Shown in pieces: positions 35,767-45,080 of a DNA stretch of 64,000 bases. Below the pieces are notes generated by a model. It was not told where the DNA came from and ran no database searches. It worked only from the letters and a program-made list of their open reading frames with translations. Within the stretch, counting starts at the first letter, position 1; every line of letters starts with the position of its first letter. A program made the translations under genes and the position numbers. This stretch comes from Leptolyngbya sp. NIES-3755. Lineage in GTDB: Bacteria > Cyanobacteriota > Cyanobacteriia > Leptolyngbyales > Leptolyngbyaceae. The stretch spans positions 5,341,030-5,405,029 of the forward strand of contig AP017308.1 of the NCBI GenBank assembly GCA_001548435.1. Reading direction: 5' to 3'.

Positions 35767-37965
35767 ATGGTTATGAGTGTTCAGTCGAGTTCTATTTCTT
35801 TGTTGCATCAATTCTTAAATGCAGATGAGGCGTATCTGGTAGTCGATCGGAATTGGTCGATCGTAGAAATGTCAGCCAATGTTCCACGCTTTTCGGATGG
35901 CTCGATTCAACTCTATCAAGATGTTCGTCAGAGCTTTCCAGAACTGATCGGAATAGATAGCTTGATGGAAGATGGAGAGCAGCGATTTGAACTCAAAGGC
36001 ATTCGTCGATCGACATTCTATTTCAATCTAAGAATCTTTCGGTTTGAAGCTCAGTGGATGATTGTTCTATCCGATGCAACAGAAGCAGTTCATCTAGAGC
36101 ATTCCTTATCGCAACATGCGAATGAACTCGGTTTATTGTTCGCTCAGCTAAAGGCGGCAAAAACATACATTGATCAAGTCATTTCATCGCTGCCCGATGC
36201 GCTAATTGTGACGAATGCGCGAGGCGTGATCAAGTCGATTAATCCAGCAACAGAGCAGCTACTAGAATATACAGAAACAGAATTGCTAAATCAATCGATC
36301 GACATTGTGCTTCAAACTCTGCGCTCTAGTGAACAACACTCTCTGTTAGAGCTTGAAACCGTCTGTCACACCAAAACAGGTCGATCGATTCCAGTCGCGT
36401 TTTCTTATGCCAAAGTGAAAAGCTCGATCGATGAATTTGATGGTTTCGTCTATAGCTTGAGAGATATTCGCGATCGTAAACAGGCAGAACTCGCCAAGCG
36501 AACCTTCTTCGCAATGATGAGCCACGAAATTCGCACTCCAATGAATGCAGTTCTAGGATTAACCGATATTTTGTTAAATACTGAACTATCCAATTATCAG
36601 CGAGAGCTATTAGCAACGATTCAAAATAGTGGTGATAGTCTGCTAACGATTATTAATGATGTTTTGGACTATTCTAAGATTGAGTCTGGTCATCTTGAGC
36701 TTGAATGTCAATCCTTCTCGGTTCAGAATTGTGTGCAAAGCGCGATCGAGCTTTTAACTCACAAAGCATCTGAGAAGAACCTATCATTGCAGCTTGAACT
36801 TCCTGAAACTTTGCCTTTTGTCCTGGGTGATCAAGTTCGACTACGGCAAATCTTGGTGAATCTAATTGGCAATGCGATTAAATTCACAAGTAAGGGCACT
36901 ATTTTTGTTTCTGTTGGCTTGCATCAGTGCTCTGAGAAAAGAGTAGAGCTAGAATTTGCGGTCAAAGATAATGGAATTGGGATGACCTTGGAACAGTGCG
37001 ATCGCTTATTTCAAGCATTCCAGCAAGCGGATGTGTCAACGTCTCGTCGCTTTGGTGGAACGGGTTTAGGACTCGCAATTAGTAAACAACTTTGTGAATT
37101 GATGGGCGGAAAAATCTGGGTTGAAAGTCAAATCAATCAGGGCAGTACATTCTATTTCACGATCGTTGTTCCGGTATCGAGTCAGCGTGAAACAGTGCGA
37201 TCGCACCCTACGATCGATTCATCTTTCGCATTAAACTATCCACTTAAAATTCTGGTTGCAGAAGATAACTTAGTCAATCAAAAAGTGATTCGTCTCACGC
37301 TACAGCGATTGGGCTACAGCATTGATTTAGTCAACACTGGAGTAGAAGCAATCGAAGCGCTCCATCACCAGAACTATGATGTTATCTTGATGGATCTACA
37401 AATGCCTGAGATGGATGGATTAGAAGCCACAGAGCAAATTCATCGAGCATGGCTGCAACATCCAAGCATTGTCGCGATGACCGCCAGTGCAACCCCAGAA
37501 GATCGGGCGCAATGTTTAGCTGTGGGAATGGAGGATTACCTGACTAAACCGATTCAAATCGATCAACTGATGAGAGTCTTGAGCAATGTACGATCGCAGA
37601 ATTCCACACCGCTCCAACAGATTGCCCTAGAAAACGTTCTAGACTTAGCAGGTGGCTCAACCGAATTCGTATCCGAACTAATCGACTGTTTCATCGAAGA
37701 TACACCAAAGCTATTGACCTCAATGCAAGATGCTGTGGCTCAACAAGATTTCAAATCTCTTCAGCGGCTTGCTCATACCTTACAGTCTTCCAGCGCAACA
37801 TTTGGAGCAAAAGCCTTACAGACACTCAGCACAGAACTAGAAACGATGATGATGCGATCGCAGTTTTCCCAAGCTCCAGACCAGATCGCCAAACTCGAAG
37901 CAGAATATCAACAGGTGAAACTCGCTCTCCAAGCCGAACAATTTAAGCTGCAAGTGACGGCTTGA
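35767..37965 (+). CDS. Hybrid histidine kinase: PAS-HisKA-HATPase-REC-HPt
   Basis: 732 residues from ATG at 35767; GTG at 35764 and ATG at 35773 are alternatives. A PAS-like domain (SLPDALIVTNARGVIKSINP) is followed by the kinase core (MMSHEIRTPMNAVLGL, NLIGNAIKFTSKG, DNGIGM, GTGLGLAISKQLCELMGG). Then come a receiver (LVAEDNLVNQKVIRLTLQRL, DVILMDLQMPEMDG) and an HPt domain (LQRLAHTLQSSSATFGA). It has every phosphorelay step except the final regulator. It starts seven bases after the OmpA gene, so it is probably in the same operon. Its end overlaps the convergent regulator by 23 bases. Confidence 0.92.
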   Translation: MVMSVQSSSISLLHQFLNADEAYLVVDRNWSIVEMSANVPRFSDGSIQLYQDVRQSFPELIGIDSLMEDGEQRFELKGIRRSTFYFNLRIFRFEAQWMIVLSDATEAVHLEHSLSQHANELGLLFAQLKAAKTYIDQVISSLPDALIVTNARGVIKSINPATEQLLEYTETELLNQSIDIVLQTLRSSEQHSLLELETVCHTKTGRSIPVAFSYAKVKSSIDEFDGFVYSLRDIRDRKQAELAKRTFFAMMSHEIRTPMNAVLGLTDILLNTELSNYQRELLATIQNSGDSLLTIINDVLDYSKIESGHLELECQSFSVQNCVQSAIELLTHKASEKNLSLQLELPETLPFVLGDQVRLRQILVNLIGNAIKFTSKGTIFVSVGLHQCSEKRVELEFAVKDNGIGMTLEQCDRLFQAFQQADVSTSRRFGGTGLGLAISKQLCELMGGKIWVESQINQGSTFYFTIVVPVSSQRETVRSHPTIDSSFALNYPLKILVAEDNLVNQKVIRLTLQRLGYSIDLVNTGVEAIEALHHQNYDVILMDLQMPEMDGLEATEQIHRAWLQHPSIVAMTASATPEDRAQCLAVGMEDYLTKPIQIDQLMRVLSNVRSQNSTPLQQIALENVLDLAGGSTEFVSELIDCFIEDTPKLLTSMQDAVAQQDFKSLQRLAHTLQSSSATFGAKALQTLSTELETMMMRSQFSQAPDQIAKLEAEYQQVKLALQAEQFKLQVTA

Positions 37966-39052
37966 TTACTCGAACCATTCCTTCATAAAACAACAATTGC
38001 TCATCCGAATCCAGAACTTTGCGAACCGTCTCAGCAATCCAGATTTTGCTGCCATTTTTGTGATAGACCTGCGACTCAAAATCTAGCAGCGAATCCCGTT
38101 CCCGCAAAGATTCCACAAACTGCGATCGACGATTTGGATCAACATACACTTGCTGTGCAATATCATTCACGACTGTGATCAGTTCTTCAGGAGAATCATA
38201 CCCATAGATCCGCGCTAGAGCCAAATTCGCTTTAAGATAATGCCCATCCGGTGTTGATTGAAAGATGCCATAGACCGCATTCTCAAACATATCGCGATAA
38301 AGCCGTTCCGTTTCCTGACGTTCTTGAGCTTCTTGCTGGAGTCGAAGATTCTGAGCTTCAAGCCGCTTTTGTAAGTTGCGAAAACTAATGTGATGATCAA
38401 CTCGTGCTAACAGTTCCTCAAGCTGAAAAGGTTTCGTCACATAGTCCACACCCCCATGATCAAAGGCTCTCACTTTGTTCATCACATCATTAATTCCGCT
38501 CATAAACAAGATTGGAATGTTGCGTGTAAGCGGACTCTGCTTTAAGCGATCGCAGACTTCATACCCGTCAAATCGTGGCATGACCACATCCATCAAGATC
38601 AAATCTGGCTGTACCTCTTTGGCGCTCTCATCTACGATCGAGCTATCTGTGATTCCATACACTTCATACCCATGATCTTTCAACGATTTCGACAGTAATT
38701 TGATGTTCAGAACCGTATCATCGACCAATAGAATCGTGCCGTGGGATTGAATTTCTTTTAGCTTAAATCCCAAGAGCCAAAAGATTTCTTGTTCAATTTT
38801 GCGAAGTTCTTGGCGATGTCTCGCGCTCTGAGTCACTAATGATTGATGCAGTGATGCCAACCGCTCTAGTTGATCCACCGTTTCAGCGATCGCATATTCT
38901 TCCAAATACAAACTTTCAATCACTGAATTCAGGTCGCTCAGTGGATCAGCTTTCAATCCAGCCCCCGCAGCCACGATCGACGATAAGCGATCGAGATTTT
39001 GGTGTAATAGTCTGCGGAGATGATAAGTTGCGCTCAATGACAGTGGCTTCAT
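37943..39052 (-). CDS. Response regulator with N-terminal helical domain and C-terminal PAS domain
   Basis: 369 residues. An N-terminal helical region (1-100) precedes a receiver: TILLVDDTVLNIKLLSKSLK, DLILMDVVMPRFDGYEVC, FMSG and YVTKPF. A coiled-coil linker and a PAS domain follow (MFENAVYGIFQSTPDGHYLK ... EELITVVNDIAQQV). No output domain such as DNA binding, GGDEF or kinase is present. It may act by protein contact, a plausible final acceptor for the HPt of the convergent hybrid kinase. The 3' ends of the two genes overlap. Confidence 0.88.
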   Translation of the reverse strand: MKPLSLSATYHLRRLLHQNLDRLSSIVAAGAGLKADPLSDLNSVIESLYLEEYAIAETVDQLERLASLHQSLVTQSARHRQELRKIEQEIFWLLGFKLKEIQSHGTILLVDDTVLNIKLLSKSLKDHGYEVYGITDSSIVDESAKEVQPDLILMDVVMPRFDGYEVCDRLKQSPLTRNIPILFMSGINDVMNKVRAFDHGGVDYVTKPFQLEELLARVDHHISFRNLQKRLEAQNLRLQQEAQERQETERLYRDMFENAVYGIFQSTPDGHYLKANLALARIYGYDSPEELITVVNDIAQQVYVDPNRRSQFVESLRERDSLLDFESQVYHKNGSKIWIAETVRKVLDSDEQLLFYEGMVRVIKPSLAA

Positions 39053-39166
39053 CTTAAGATGTGAAATCCAATCAGTAAGCCTAGCATTCCCCAGATCATT
39101 GTGATTTCAGGTGATCATTGATCAAAAATTCTATAGAATTGTTGGGCTTCTGTTGGTGGATGCCGT

Positions 39167-39649
39167 ATGACCGCGATCGCTCGTAAAATTTGTTTGATCG
39201 GAGATTTTGGAGTCGGGAAAACAAGTCTGATTCGCCAATTTGTCGATCGACAATTCAGCGATCAATATCTCAGTACAGTCGGTGTGAAAATCTCTAAAAA
39301 AATGGTGGAAACGGTTCAACTTTTGATTTGGGATATTGAAGGACAAACAAAATTTAAGTCGATTTCATCAAGCTATCTCCAAGGTGCAAAAGGAGCAATC
39401 ATTGTAGGGGATGCCACACGAAGAGAGACACTTGAACAATTAGCGATTCATACAGAGCATTTTTTATCTGTCAATCCAAAAGGGCAACTTGCGATCGCGA
39501 TTAACAAATCAGATTTAATCGATCGTGAAATTCTAGAGAAAGCCTTGGAGCAATATGGTCAGCAATACACGATCTATTTAACCTCTGCAAAAACAGGTGA
39601 GAATGTCGATCGATTGTTTCAAGAATTGGCTCACTCACTGATTGGATAA
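39167..39649 (+). CDS. Ras/Rab-like small GTPase
   Basis: 160 residues. All five G boxes are visible: P-loop GDFGVGKTSLIRQF, a Thr-containing switch I (YLSTVGVKIS), G3 WDIEGQTKF with the catalytic Gln of Ras, G4 NKSD and G5 TSAKTGE. It has no prenylation Cys. Ras-superfamily GTPases of this kind are uncommon in bacteria and typically pair with roadblock/LC7 proteins. The roadblock-like OmpA protein lies in the same neighbourhood. It is followed after three bases by the alpha/beta hydrolase, likely in one transcript. Confidence 0.9.
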   Translation: MTAIARKICLIGDFGVGKTSLIRQFVDRQFSDQYLSTVGVKISKKMVETVQLLIWDIEGQTKFKSISSSYLQGAKGAIIVGDATRRETLEQLAIHTEHFLSVNPKGQLAIAINKSDLIDREILEKALEQYGQQYTIYLTSAKTGENVDRLFQELAHSLIG

Positions 39650-39652
39650 ACG

Positions 39653-40801
39653 ATGATTGTTCTGATTGTTCTTTTTAGCTTTGTTAGCTTATTTCTATCT
39701 CTTTGGGTTGTGATTCCGGCTCCGATTTTTTCATTGTTGCCTTTGAGTGTAGGCGCACCAGAGATTAGTCACTGGCTGGTTTTGACCAATACGATCGCGG
39801 CTTTACTCGCATTATTTCGCGTTCACTCTTTGCCATTGTTTGTTGGAATGCTATTGGCACTCAGTTTAAGTTTGATTCCTGTGGTACAACTTCCATCAAC
39901 AGTACAACAGGCGAAAACTGCAATGATATCGACTTTGGGTGAAAGCGCTATGCAGCAAGTTTTACCTAATTTTCGCTCTGCGCCTTTTGTTGTCTTCGAT
40001 GCGTTTCGTGGGATTCCGAAGGCTGAGATTCGCCGAACTTTGAACATTCCAGTTGCGAGTCCTGATAATGTGCCGCTCACGATGAATGTGTATCGACCGG
40101 TGAAAGCAGGGAAAAATCCAGCGATCGTACAGATTTACGGAGGGGCTTGGCGATCGGGAACTCCCAACTCGAATGAAGACTTTAGCCAGTACATGGCAGC
40201 ACAGGGTTATACCGTTTTAGCGATCGACTATCGACACGCACCGCAGTACCAGTTTCCCACGCAGCTTGAAGATATTAGAACAGCAATTCAGTTTATTTTG
40301 CAAAATGCCGATCAGTATGAAGTAGATGTCGATCGCATGGCAATCATGGGACGATCCGCAGGGGGACATTTAGCGATGTTAACGGCGTTTGCGGTTGATG
40401 CTTTTCCGTTTCGTGCGATCGTCAATTACTACAGTCCAGTCGAACTTACAGAAGGCTATAACAATCCACCGTTTCCTGATCCGATTAACAGTCGCGAAGT
40501 GCTAGAGAACTTTTTAGGTGGCACTCCAGTGCAACTTTCGGAGCGATATCGACAAGCATCGCCTTATCAACAAGTTCGATCGAATCTCCCGCCAATTCTG
40601 CTAATTTATGGGGGTAAAGATCATATTGTACAATCCCGATTTGGTCGCAGCCTGTATGAGAAATTGAATCAGAATGGTAACGTGGCTGTATTCATTGAAA
40701 TACCTTGGGCAGAACACGCTTTTGATGCTGTGTTTAATGGAATTAGTAATCAACTCTCGCTTTACTATACAGAACGGTTTCTAGCATCAATTCTGAGATA
40801 A
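39653..40801 (+). CDS. Membrane-anchored alpha/beta hydrolase (BD-FAE/esterase type)
   Basis: 382 residues. Three N-terminal hydrophobic segments (IVLIVLFSFVSLFLSLWVVI, then about 40-60 and 64-80) precede the hydrolase domain. Oxyanion region is YGGAWRSGTP (YGG for HGG), nucleophile elbow MGRSAGGHLAM, acid PPILLIYGGKDHIV and catalytic His AEHAFDAV. This combination of membrane helices and an acetyl-esterase-like domain is common in cyanobacteria. The substrate is unknown. It starts three bases after the GTPase stop, so it is cotranscribed with it. Confidence 0.88.
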   Translation: MIVLIVLFSFVSLFLSLWVVIPAPIFSLLPLSVGAPEISHWLVLTNTIAALLALFRVHSLPLFVGMLLALSLSLIPVVQLPSTVQQAKTAMISTLGESAMQQVLPNFRSAPFVVFDAFRGIPKAEIRRTLNIPVASPDNVPLTMNVYRPVKAGKNPAIVQIYGGAWRSGTPNSNEDFSQYMAAQGYTVLAIDYRHAPQYQFPTQLEDIRTAIQFILQNADQYEVDVDRMAIMGRSAGGHLAMLTAFAVDAFPFRAIVNYYSPVELTEGYNNPPFPDPINSREVLENFLGGTPVQLSERYRQASPYQQVRSNLPPILLIYGGKDHIVQSRFGRSLYEKLNQNGNVAVFIEIPWAEHAFDAVFNGISNQLSLYYTERFLASILR

Positions 40802-40837
40802 CCTGAGTGTTCGGACAGGAATTACATTAATGTGCCG

Positions 40838-40954
40838 TGGCGAATAGAATTCGCGGCTATACAAACGAAGTCCACCTTCGTGGACTGATCTTTAGAAATT
40901 GTTGTTAGTGCGCGAAGGCGCACTTTGTCTGTATAGCAGCGAATTCATTCGCTA
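40838..40954. repeat. MITE-like inverted repeat
   Basis: 117 bases with long imperfect terminal inverted repeats. The left arm begins TGGCGAATAGAATTCGC and the right arm, read on the other strand, begins TAGCGAATGAATTCGC. Both continue to a shared GCTATACA core. Two inner hairpins (GTCCACCTTCGTGGAC and GTGCGCGAAGGCGCAC) lie inside. It sits between the convergent hydrolase and transglutaminase genes. A short dispersed non-coding element is likely. Confidence 0.8.
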
Positions 40955-40977
40955 TGCCCTTCTCGACGCAACTTCTC

Positions 40978-43203
40978 TCAACGTGACTTCAGTACTTTCA
41001 ATCTCTGACGGAGTTCCTCGATTTCTGGCTTTTCTCGTCCGTAGCGCCATCGAACATACGCCTCAGAAATTTCCCGAATCGCATGAGATCGATCGTCGTT
41101 TTGAACTTTCTTCGCCGATCGAGCATATTCCAACGGCGTATCTGCTGAATTCTTTCGATAACCTTGAGAGGCAAGTCGAGCAAGCATCTGCTGATAAAGT
41201 CGTTCCATCGCGGGCAATTGCCGCAACCGTCGATAGTCTCGCCATTTCTGCCAACCTTGACTTGCTAACCAAACCGACATTGCACTCCCAATCATGATCA
41301 ATGTTGCGGTAAAGAAGCCTTGCAAGCCTTGAGTAAAGAGTGCGAGGAACCAACCGATCGCATTTCCAACAATCCGGATCACTTCGCGAATCCAAGCCGT
41401 GACCGGTAAAGGCAACCAGCTTGCCACCCAGTTCCAGAACCGCTGCAACAAGCTAAACGGCTGATAGTCTTCAACAGAGGGGGGAATGAGTTCATGACCC
41501 GGAATCGGATCGATCGTAAACCATCCCATTCGTGGCACAAATATCTCGGTCATCGCGTAAGCATCCGTATTCCGAACAATGTAGAGTCCAGTAAACGGAT
41601 TGAACTGTCCCGGAGCGTACCCGGCAACCAATCGAGCGGGAATGCCAATCGATCGCAGCATTACAGTCAGCGCCGTTGAAAAATGATCTCGATCGCCGCC
41701 TTGATTCTTCAGAAAAGCAAGCACTAAATCTTCATTGGGTTCCAATAACTTAAACTCTTGCTGAACTCGATAGCGCTGTTTTAAATACTGTCCGAGATAC
41801 AATGCCTTTTCGTAATCTGCATCTAATGAATTCTCAGAAGTTGCCAAGATGCGATTTGTTTCTGCTGCCACCTCTTGTGCAATCTTCGGTGGAATCTGCA
41901 AATGTGGACTGTTTTGAGGATATTGTGCTCTGAGCGAATTTAACCGCAGCACAGTATGATCGCGATAAGGAACCGCTGAAACCACACTATAAGTAATGCC
42001 ATCGCCTAAATTAATCGGAGAACGCAATCCTGCTTCCGGATCGATCGCGATTTCATCCGTCGGAAAGTACACTTCTCTTGCTTGATCGAGGGCAGGCAGC
42101 AAGTTCGGCATATCCGAAATAATCGAAAAAGTCTGAACCACTTCGCGAGTTCGATTCACACTCACTGGAGTTGGCAAAATAAACCGATACGACCAAGGCA
42201 AACGTTTCACCGTTTGAGTTTTGTTATTTCGAGAAACTTCCCAACCTTGTCCGGTATAGCGATCGAATGCCATCACTCGCCAAAATCCTTCAATCTGCGA
42301 TCGAACTCGCATGATCACTCTTGGCTTTAATCTACCGCGCTGATTCTGATTAATCTTGTCGCCAAATCCAGCATAAAAATCCGCACTTGGATCACCGTTT
42401 TGTCTTCTACCGCGTCCCTGTCCTGTGCTCCCTCCCCGAATTCCAGCGCGGAGTTCTCTGCTCGATGGTGCTCCTGGATTGTTGATCACTTGATTATCAA
42501 ATCGCTCCTGCACACTCACCGGAGCACTCACCGGGAACATTCGCAGTTGATACCCTGGCAAGCGCGGCATAAAGGCGAAAATGACTAATCCCAATGCAAT
42601 CACGATCGCAAAAATCGCAGGCAACACTCGAAAATTGATCTTCTTAAAACTGGTGCGCTCTAGCTTGACGACATCCACCCCTAAGCGCGAACAATAATCG
42701 AGCATTAGAACCGGAAGTGCGATCGCCAAAAACACGAGCAACATTGCCCCGAATAGCATCGTTTGACTCAACGTACTTGCCACCGAGAGCAGCACCAGTC
42801 CAATGATCATCGAATAGCCCAGATCCTTGCGGCGTGGCACATCGAAACTATGCAGCACTTGAATCTGAATCAAGAACTCTGCCAAAAGCAATCGATTATC
42901 ACCCGATTGAGCATTTCCGAACATTTTGCCGAAAAAGCTGAACAATACGATCGTCATTGCGATCGCTAACAAAAACTTAAATCCGACATTCTTTTTTCGT
43001 CGTCGATGCCAACTCCAATACGCCCCGATCGCGCTGAGGGGAATTGCCCAGAGTGCCAACTGAGTCTCCGCTGCCAAATCAGTTGCTAAAATGCCGACAC
43101 TGACGAGCGACTGAGTGAGGACTCGAAACAGAATCGACTCTTCGGGTTTTGCCTCTGGGATTGCTTGCATCCGGGCTTGGACTTGTTGCCACCAGTTTTT
43201 CAT
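40978..43203 (-). CDS. TgpA-like DUF3488/transglutaminase-fold membrane protein lacking catalytic residues
   Basis: 741 residues from ATG at 43203 (MKNWWQQVQARM). Five to six membrane helices lie in the first 240 residues. A soluble extracytoplasmic part contains the transglutaminase-like core, then one membrane helix and a C-terminal DUF4129-like tail (YRKNSADTPLEYARS). The catalytic region reads GGDRDHFSTALTVMLRSIGI; position for position, Arg replaces the usual Cys. The His segment reads NTDAYAMTEIFVPRMGW, with no His. It is probably a pseudoenzyme. Confidence 0.85.
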   Translation of the reverse strand: MKNWWQQVQARMQAIPEAKPEESILFRVLTQSLVSVGILATDLAAETQLALWAIPLSAIGAYWSWHRRRKKNVGFKFLLAIAMTIVLFSFFGKMFGNAQSGDNRLLLAEFLIQIQVLHSFDVPRRKDLGYSMIIGLVLLSVASTLSQTMLFGAMLLVFLAIALPVLMLDYCSRLGVDVVKLERTSFKKINFRVLPAIFAIVIALGLVIFAFMPRLPGYQLRMFPVSAPVSVQERFDNQVINNPGAPSSRELRAGIRGGSTGQGRGRRQNGDPSADFYAGFGDKINQNQRGRLKPRVIMRVRSQIEGFWRVMAFDRYTGQGWEVSRNNKTQTVKRLPWSYRFILPTPVSVNRTREVVQTFSIISDMPNLLPALDQAREVYFPTDEIAIDPEAGLRSPINLGDGITYSVVSAVPYRDHTVLRLNSLRAQYPQNSPHLQIPPKIAQEVAAETNRILATSENSLDADYEKALYLGQYLKQRYRVQQEFKLLEPNEDLVLAFLKNQGGDRDHFSTALTVMLRSIGIPARLVAGYAPGQFNPFTGLYIVRNTDAYAMTEIFVPRMGWFTIDPIPGHELIPPSVEDYQPFSLLQRFWNWVASWLPLPVTAWIREVIRIVGNAIGWFLALFTQGLQGFFTATLIMIGSAMSVWLASQGWQKWRDYRRLRQLPAMERLYQQMLARLASQGYRKNSADTPLEYARSAKKVQNDDRSHAIREISEAYVRWRYGREKPEIEELRQRLKVLKSR

Positions 43204-43331
43204 GAAGAAAAGATGAAGGGTGAAGTTCACCCTCCAGAGTACCCTTTCCGCTCCTGATGGCGACCGGAAAATCACGATTGATCCAGCGCCTCAAATTTTT
43301 AGACACGCCAACCAAGACGCTGGAAAATTGC

Positions 43332-44000
43332 TTAGCTCTGCTTTTGCTGCATTGCTTTCCGCTTACGAAGGGCGCTGATGCCAAACCCGATCATCGCGGG
43401 AACCAATGCAGGTGTAGGAATCGGAGTCGATGATCCAAACGTCACATTGTCGAACCCGATCTGGTTAACGGTTCCACCGAAATCAATCGATCGTGCCGTT
43501 CCTGAGAAGCTCACCCCAACCGGGACGAACGGGCTGAATTCACCGTTCGGATCTCCACCATCACTCGGAGTCACAGGCAGATCCAACGTTGCCAGCACAT
43601 TTCCAGTTCCATTCAAACCGTCGTAAACCCGGATAAATCCAGGATTGACGATGGCAGAGTAGAAGAAGGAAAATCCAGTGGTAAACCCATTTGCAGCATT
43701 CAGCGTGGCTGCGGGTCCGTCCAAGAAAAAGAGAACAGTACTGGGGCTAGGTTCTCCTCCAAAGTTACCACTCCCACCTGCGTCTCGATCGATAATGGCA
43801 AGCGCGTTAGGAGAAAAGGTAACATCGAAGTCATTTGGAGCCGTATCGTAGAAGTTGCCAACTGGAGCAAGATTGTCCAACCCTTCAAAGGTCAGAACGA
43901 TCGGGGCTGCGCTAGCTTTGGGAACTGAAATCGCAGCGATCGACAGCGTAGCTACAGTTGACATCAGCAACTGCTTTTTCATCGAACGAAAGACCATCAT
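43332..44000 (-). CDS. Exported PEP/PTPA-CTERM sorting-signal protein
   Basis: 222 residues. A signal peptide (KQLLMSTVATLSIAAISVPK, then ASAAP) starts just after residue 7. A beta-rich domain without Cys follows (TFEGLDNLAPVGNFYDTAP). The C terminus has the sorting tail TPIPTPALVPAMIGFG plus ISALRKRKA: a proline-rich motif, a hydrophobic helix and a basic end. This is the cyanobacterial PTPA type of PEP-CTERM signal cut by exosortase. A cyanoexosortase gene lies 1.1 kb away on the other strand. Ribosome site TAGGAG precedes ATG at 44000. Confidence 0.85.
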   Translation of the reverse strand: MMVFRSMKKQLLMSTVATLSIAAISVPKASAAPIVLTFEGLDNLAPVGNFYDTAPNDFDVTFSPNALAIIDRDAGGSGNFGGEPSPSTVLFFLDGPAATLNAANGFTTGFSFFYSAIVNPGFIRVYDGLNGTGNVLATLDLPVTPSDGGDPNGEFSPFVPVGVSFSGTARSIDFGGTVNQIGFDNVTFGSSTPIPTPALVPAMIGFGISALRKRKAMQQKQS

Positions 44001-44465
44001 TATATCACTCCTATTTCAAAAACATTGAACTGGTAGGAGTCCCTGAATTAAAAAAGATGATTGCAATCCCTGGTGTTTGCTCAGACTTGCTGTGATTAAA
44101 CCGCTGGACAGTTTGCGGCGACCCTGAAGCATCGAAGCGTCGTTATCTTGACACAGAAATAACGATCGAACAAACACTGAGGTGAAATTATCATATTGTG
44201 TAAATCAAAACAAGGCGCATACTGTCCTTCATCGAAACCTCAAACTAGCGATCCTGCGTCGATTTGCTAGAACAGCGTAACCGTCTTCTTGTTCAGCCTT
44301 TTTCGCTAAATAATTCTGTAGAGAATATACGAAATTTTTGTAAAGCTCCGGGATGCCTGCACCCCGTTTGTAAGCTGAATTAGAGATTGAGTTCAGTAAA
44401 ACTACAGAATCTTTCGGCTTCTACACATTTGGCTTTTACAGTAGAGAATCAAGGAACGCTTAACT
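44001..44465. other. Divergent intergenic region of the exosortase locus
   Basis: 465 bases between the sorting-signal gene and the HpsJ-like gene. It includes the leaders of both. On the minus strand a CCGC...GCGG hairpin (about 44099-44116) lies in the sorting gene's leader. No ORF or recognised riboswitch is seen. Confidence 0.45.
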
Positions 44466-45068
44466 ATGGCTTCAATTTCGACCCGCAATCCTGGCGCAAC
44501 TTCAACGCAACCTCCCGGAGCATCCCGACTGTTTCAGATTGTTGGAGTCGCCTGTTTAATTAGCTTCTTGCTCGATGCCATCATTCTGGCACTTCCACCG
44601 ATGCTAGGTTCTGCTCAATGGCGCGTCAGTTTTCTCACCCAATTAGGCAATCGCGGCGTTGTGCTTCTGATTGGCTTTGCGATGCTACTTTACGCGATTC
44701 AAGGTCGTCGCTTGATCAAGCAACTCTGTACTTCGTGCTTTGTGTTAGGAACCATCCTGATTGTTGCAAGCGGTTTAGTCATTCAAGATGGGTTAACGCT
44801 GCAACGTCAAGCGAAAGATCAAATTAGTTCTCAAGCCTCGCAAGTAGAGTCTAGAATTCAAAGTGTTCAGACGAACCCTCAAGCCACAGCGAAAATCAGT
44901 CCAGAACAAGCACAGCAGGCGACTCAGCAATTAACAGCGCAGGCAGAAGCCGCAAAACGCAATGCTCAAAGCAGTATTTTCAAAAATACAAGTCTCAGCA
45001 TTTCAAACCTAATCGTGTCTGGGCTTGCCCTTTTGATGTTAGGACGATGCGCCCCTTACTTGAGATAG
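44466..45068 (+). CDS. HpsJ-like cyanoexosortase-associated membrane protein
   Basis: 200 residues with four hydrophobic segments (about 21-45, 66-80, 90-108 and 178-195) and a polar, Gln-rich coiled region at 110-170 (QAQQATQQLTAQAEAAKR). The layout fits HpsJ-like proteins that accompany cyanoexosortases. It ends 12 bases before the exosortase gene, so the two form an operon. HpsJ homologues were linked to polysaccharide secretion and motility in Nostoc. The role here is inferred from position. Confidence 0.72.
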   Translation: MASISTRNPGATSTQPPGASRLFQIVGVACLISFLLDAIILALPPMLGSAQWRVSFLTQLGNRGVVLLIGFAMLLYAIQGRRLIKQLCTSCFVLGTILIVASGLVIQDGLTLQRQAKDQISSQASQVESRIQSVQTNPQATAKISPEQAQQATQQLTAQAEAAKRNAQSSIFKNTSLSISNLIVSGLALLMLGRCAPYLR

Positions 45069-45080
45069 GAATTTGTAGGA

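Noticed and set aside
44001-44465. Possible riboswitch in the leader of the sorting-signal gene
   Set aside because: There are small GC hairpins, but they do not match the conserved core of any riboswitch I can recall, including c-di-GMP types.
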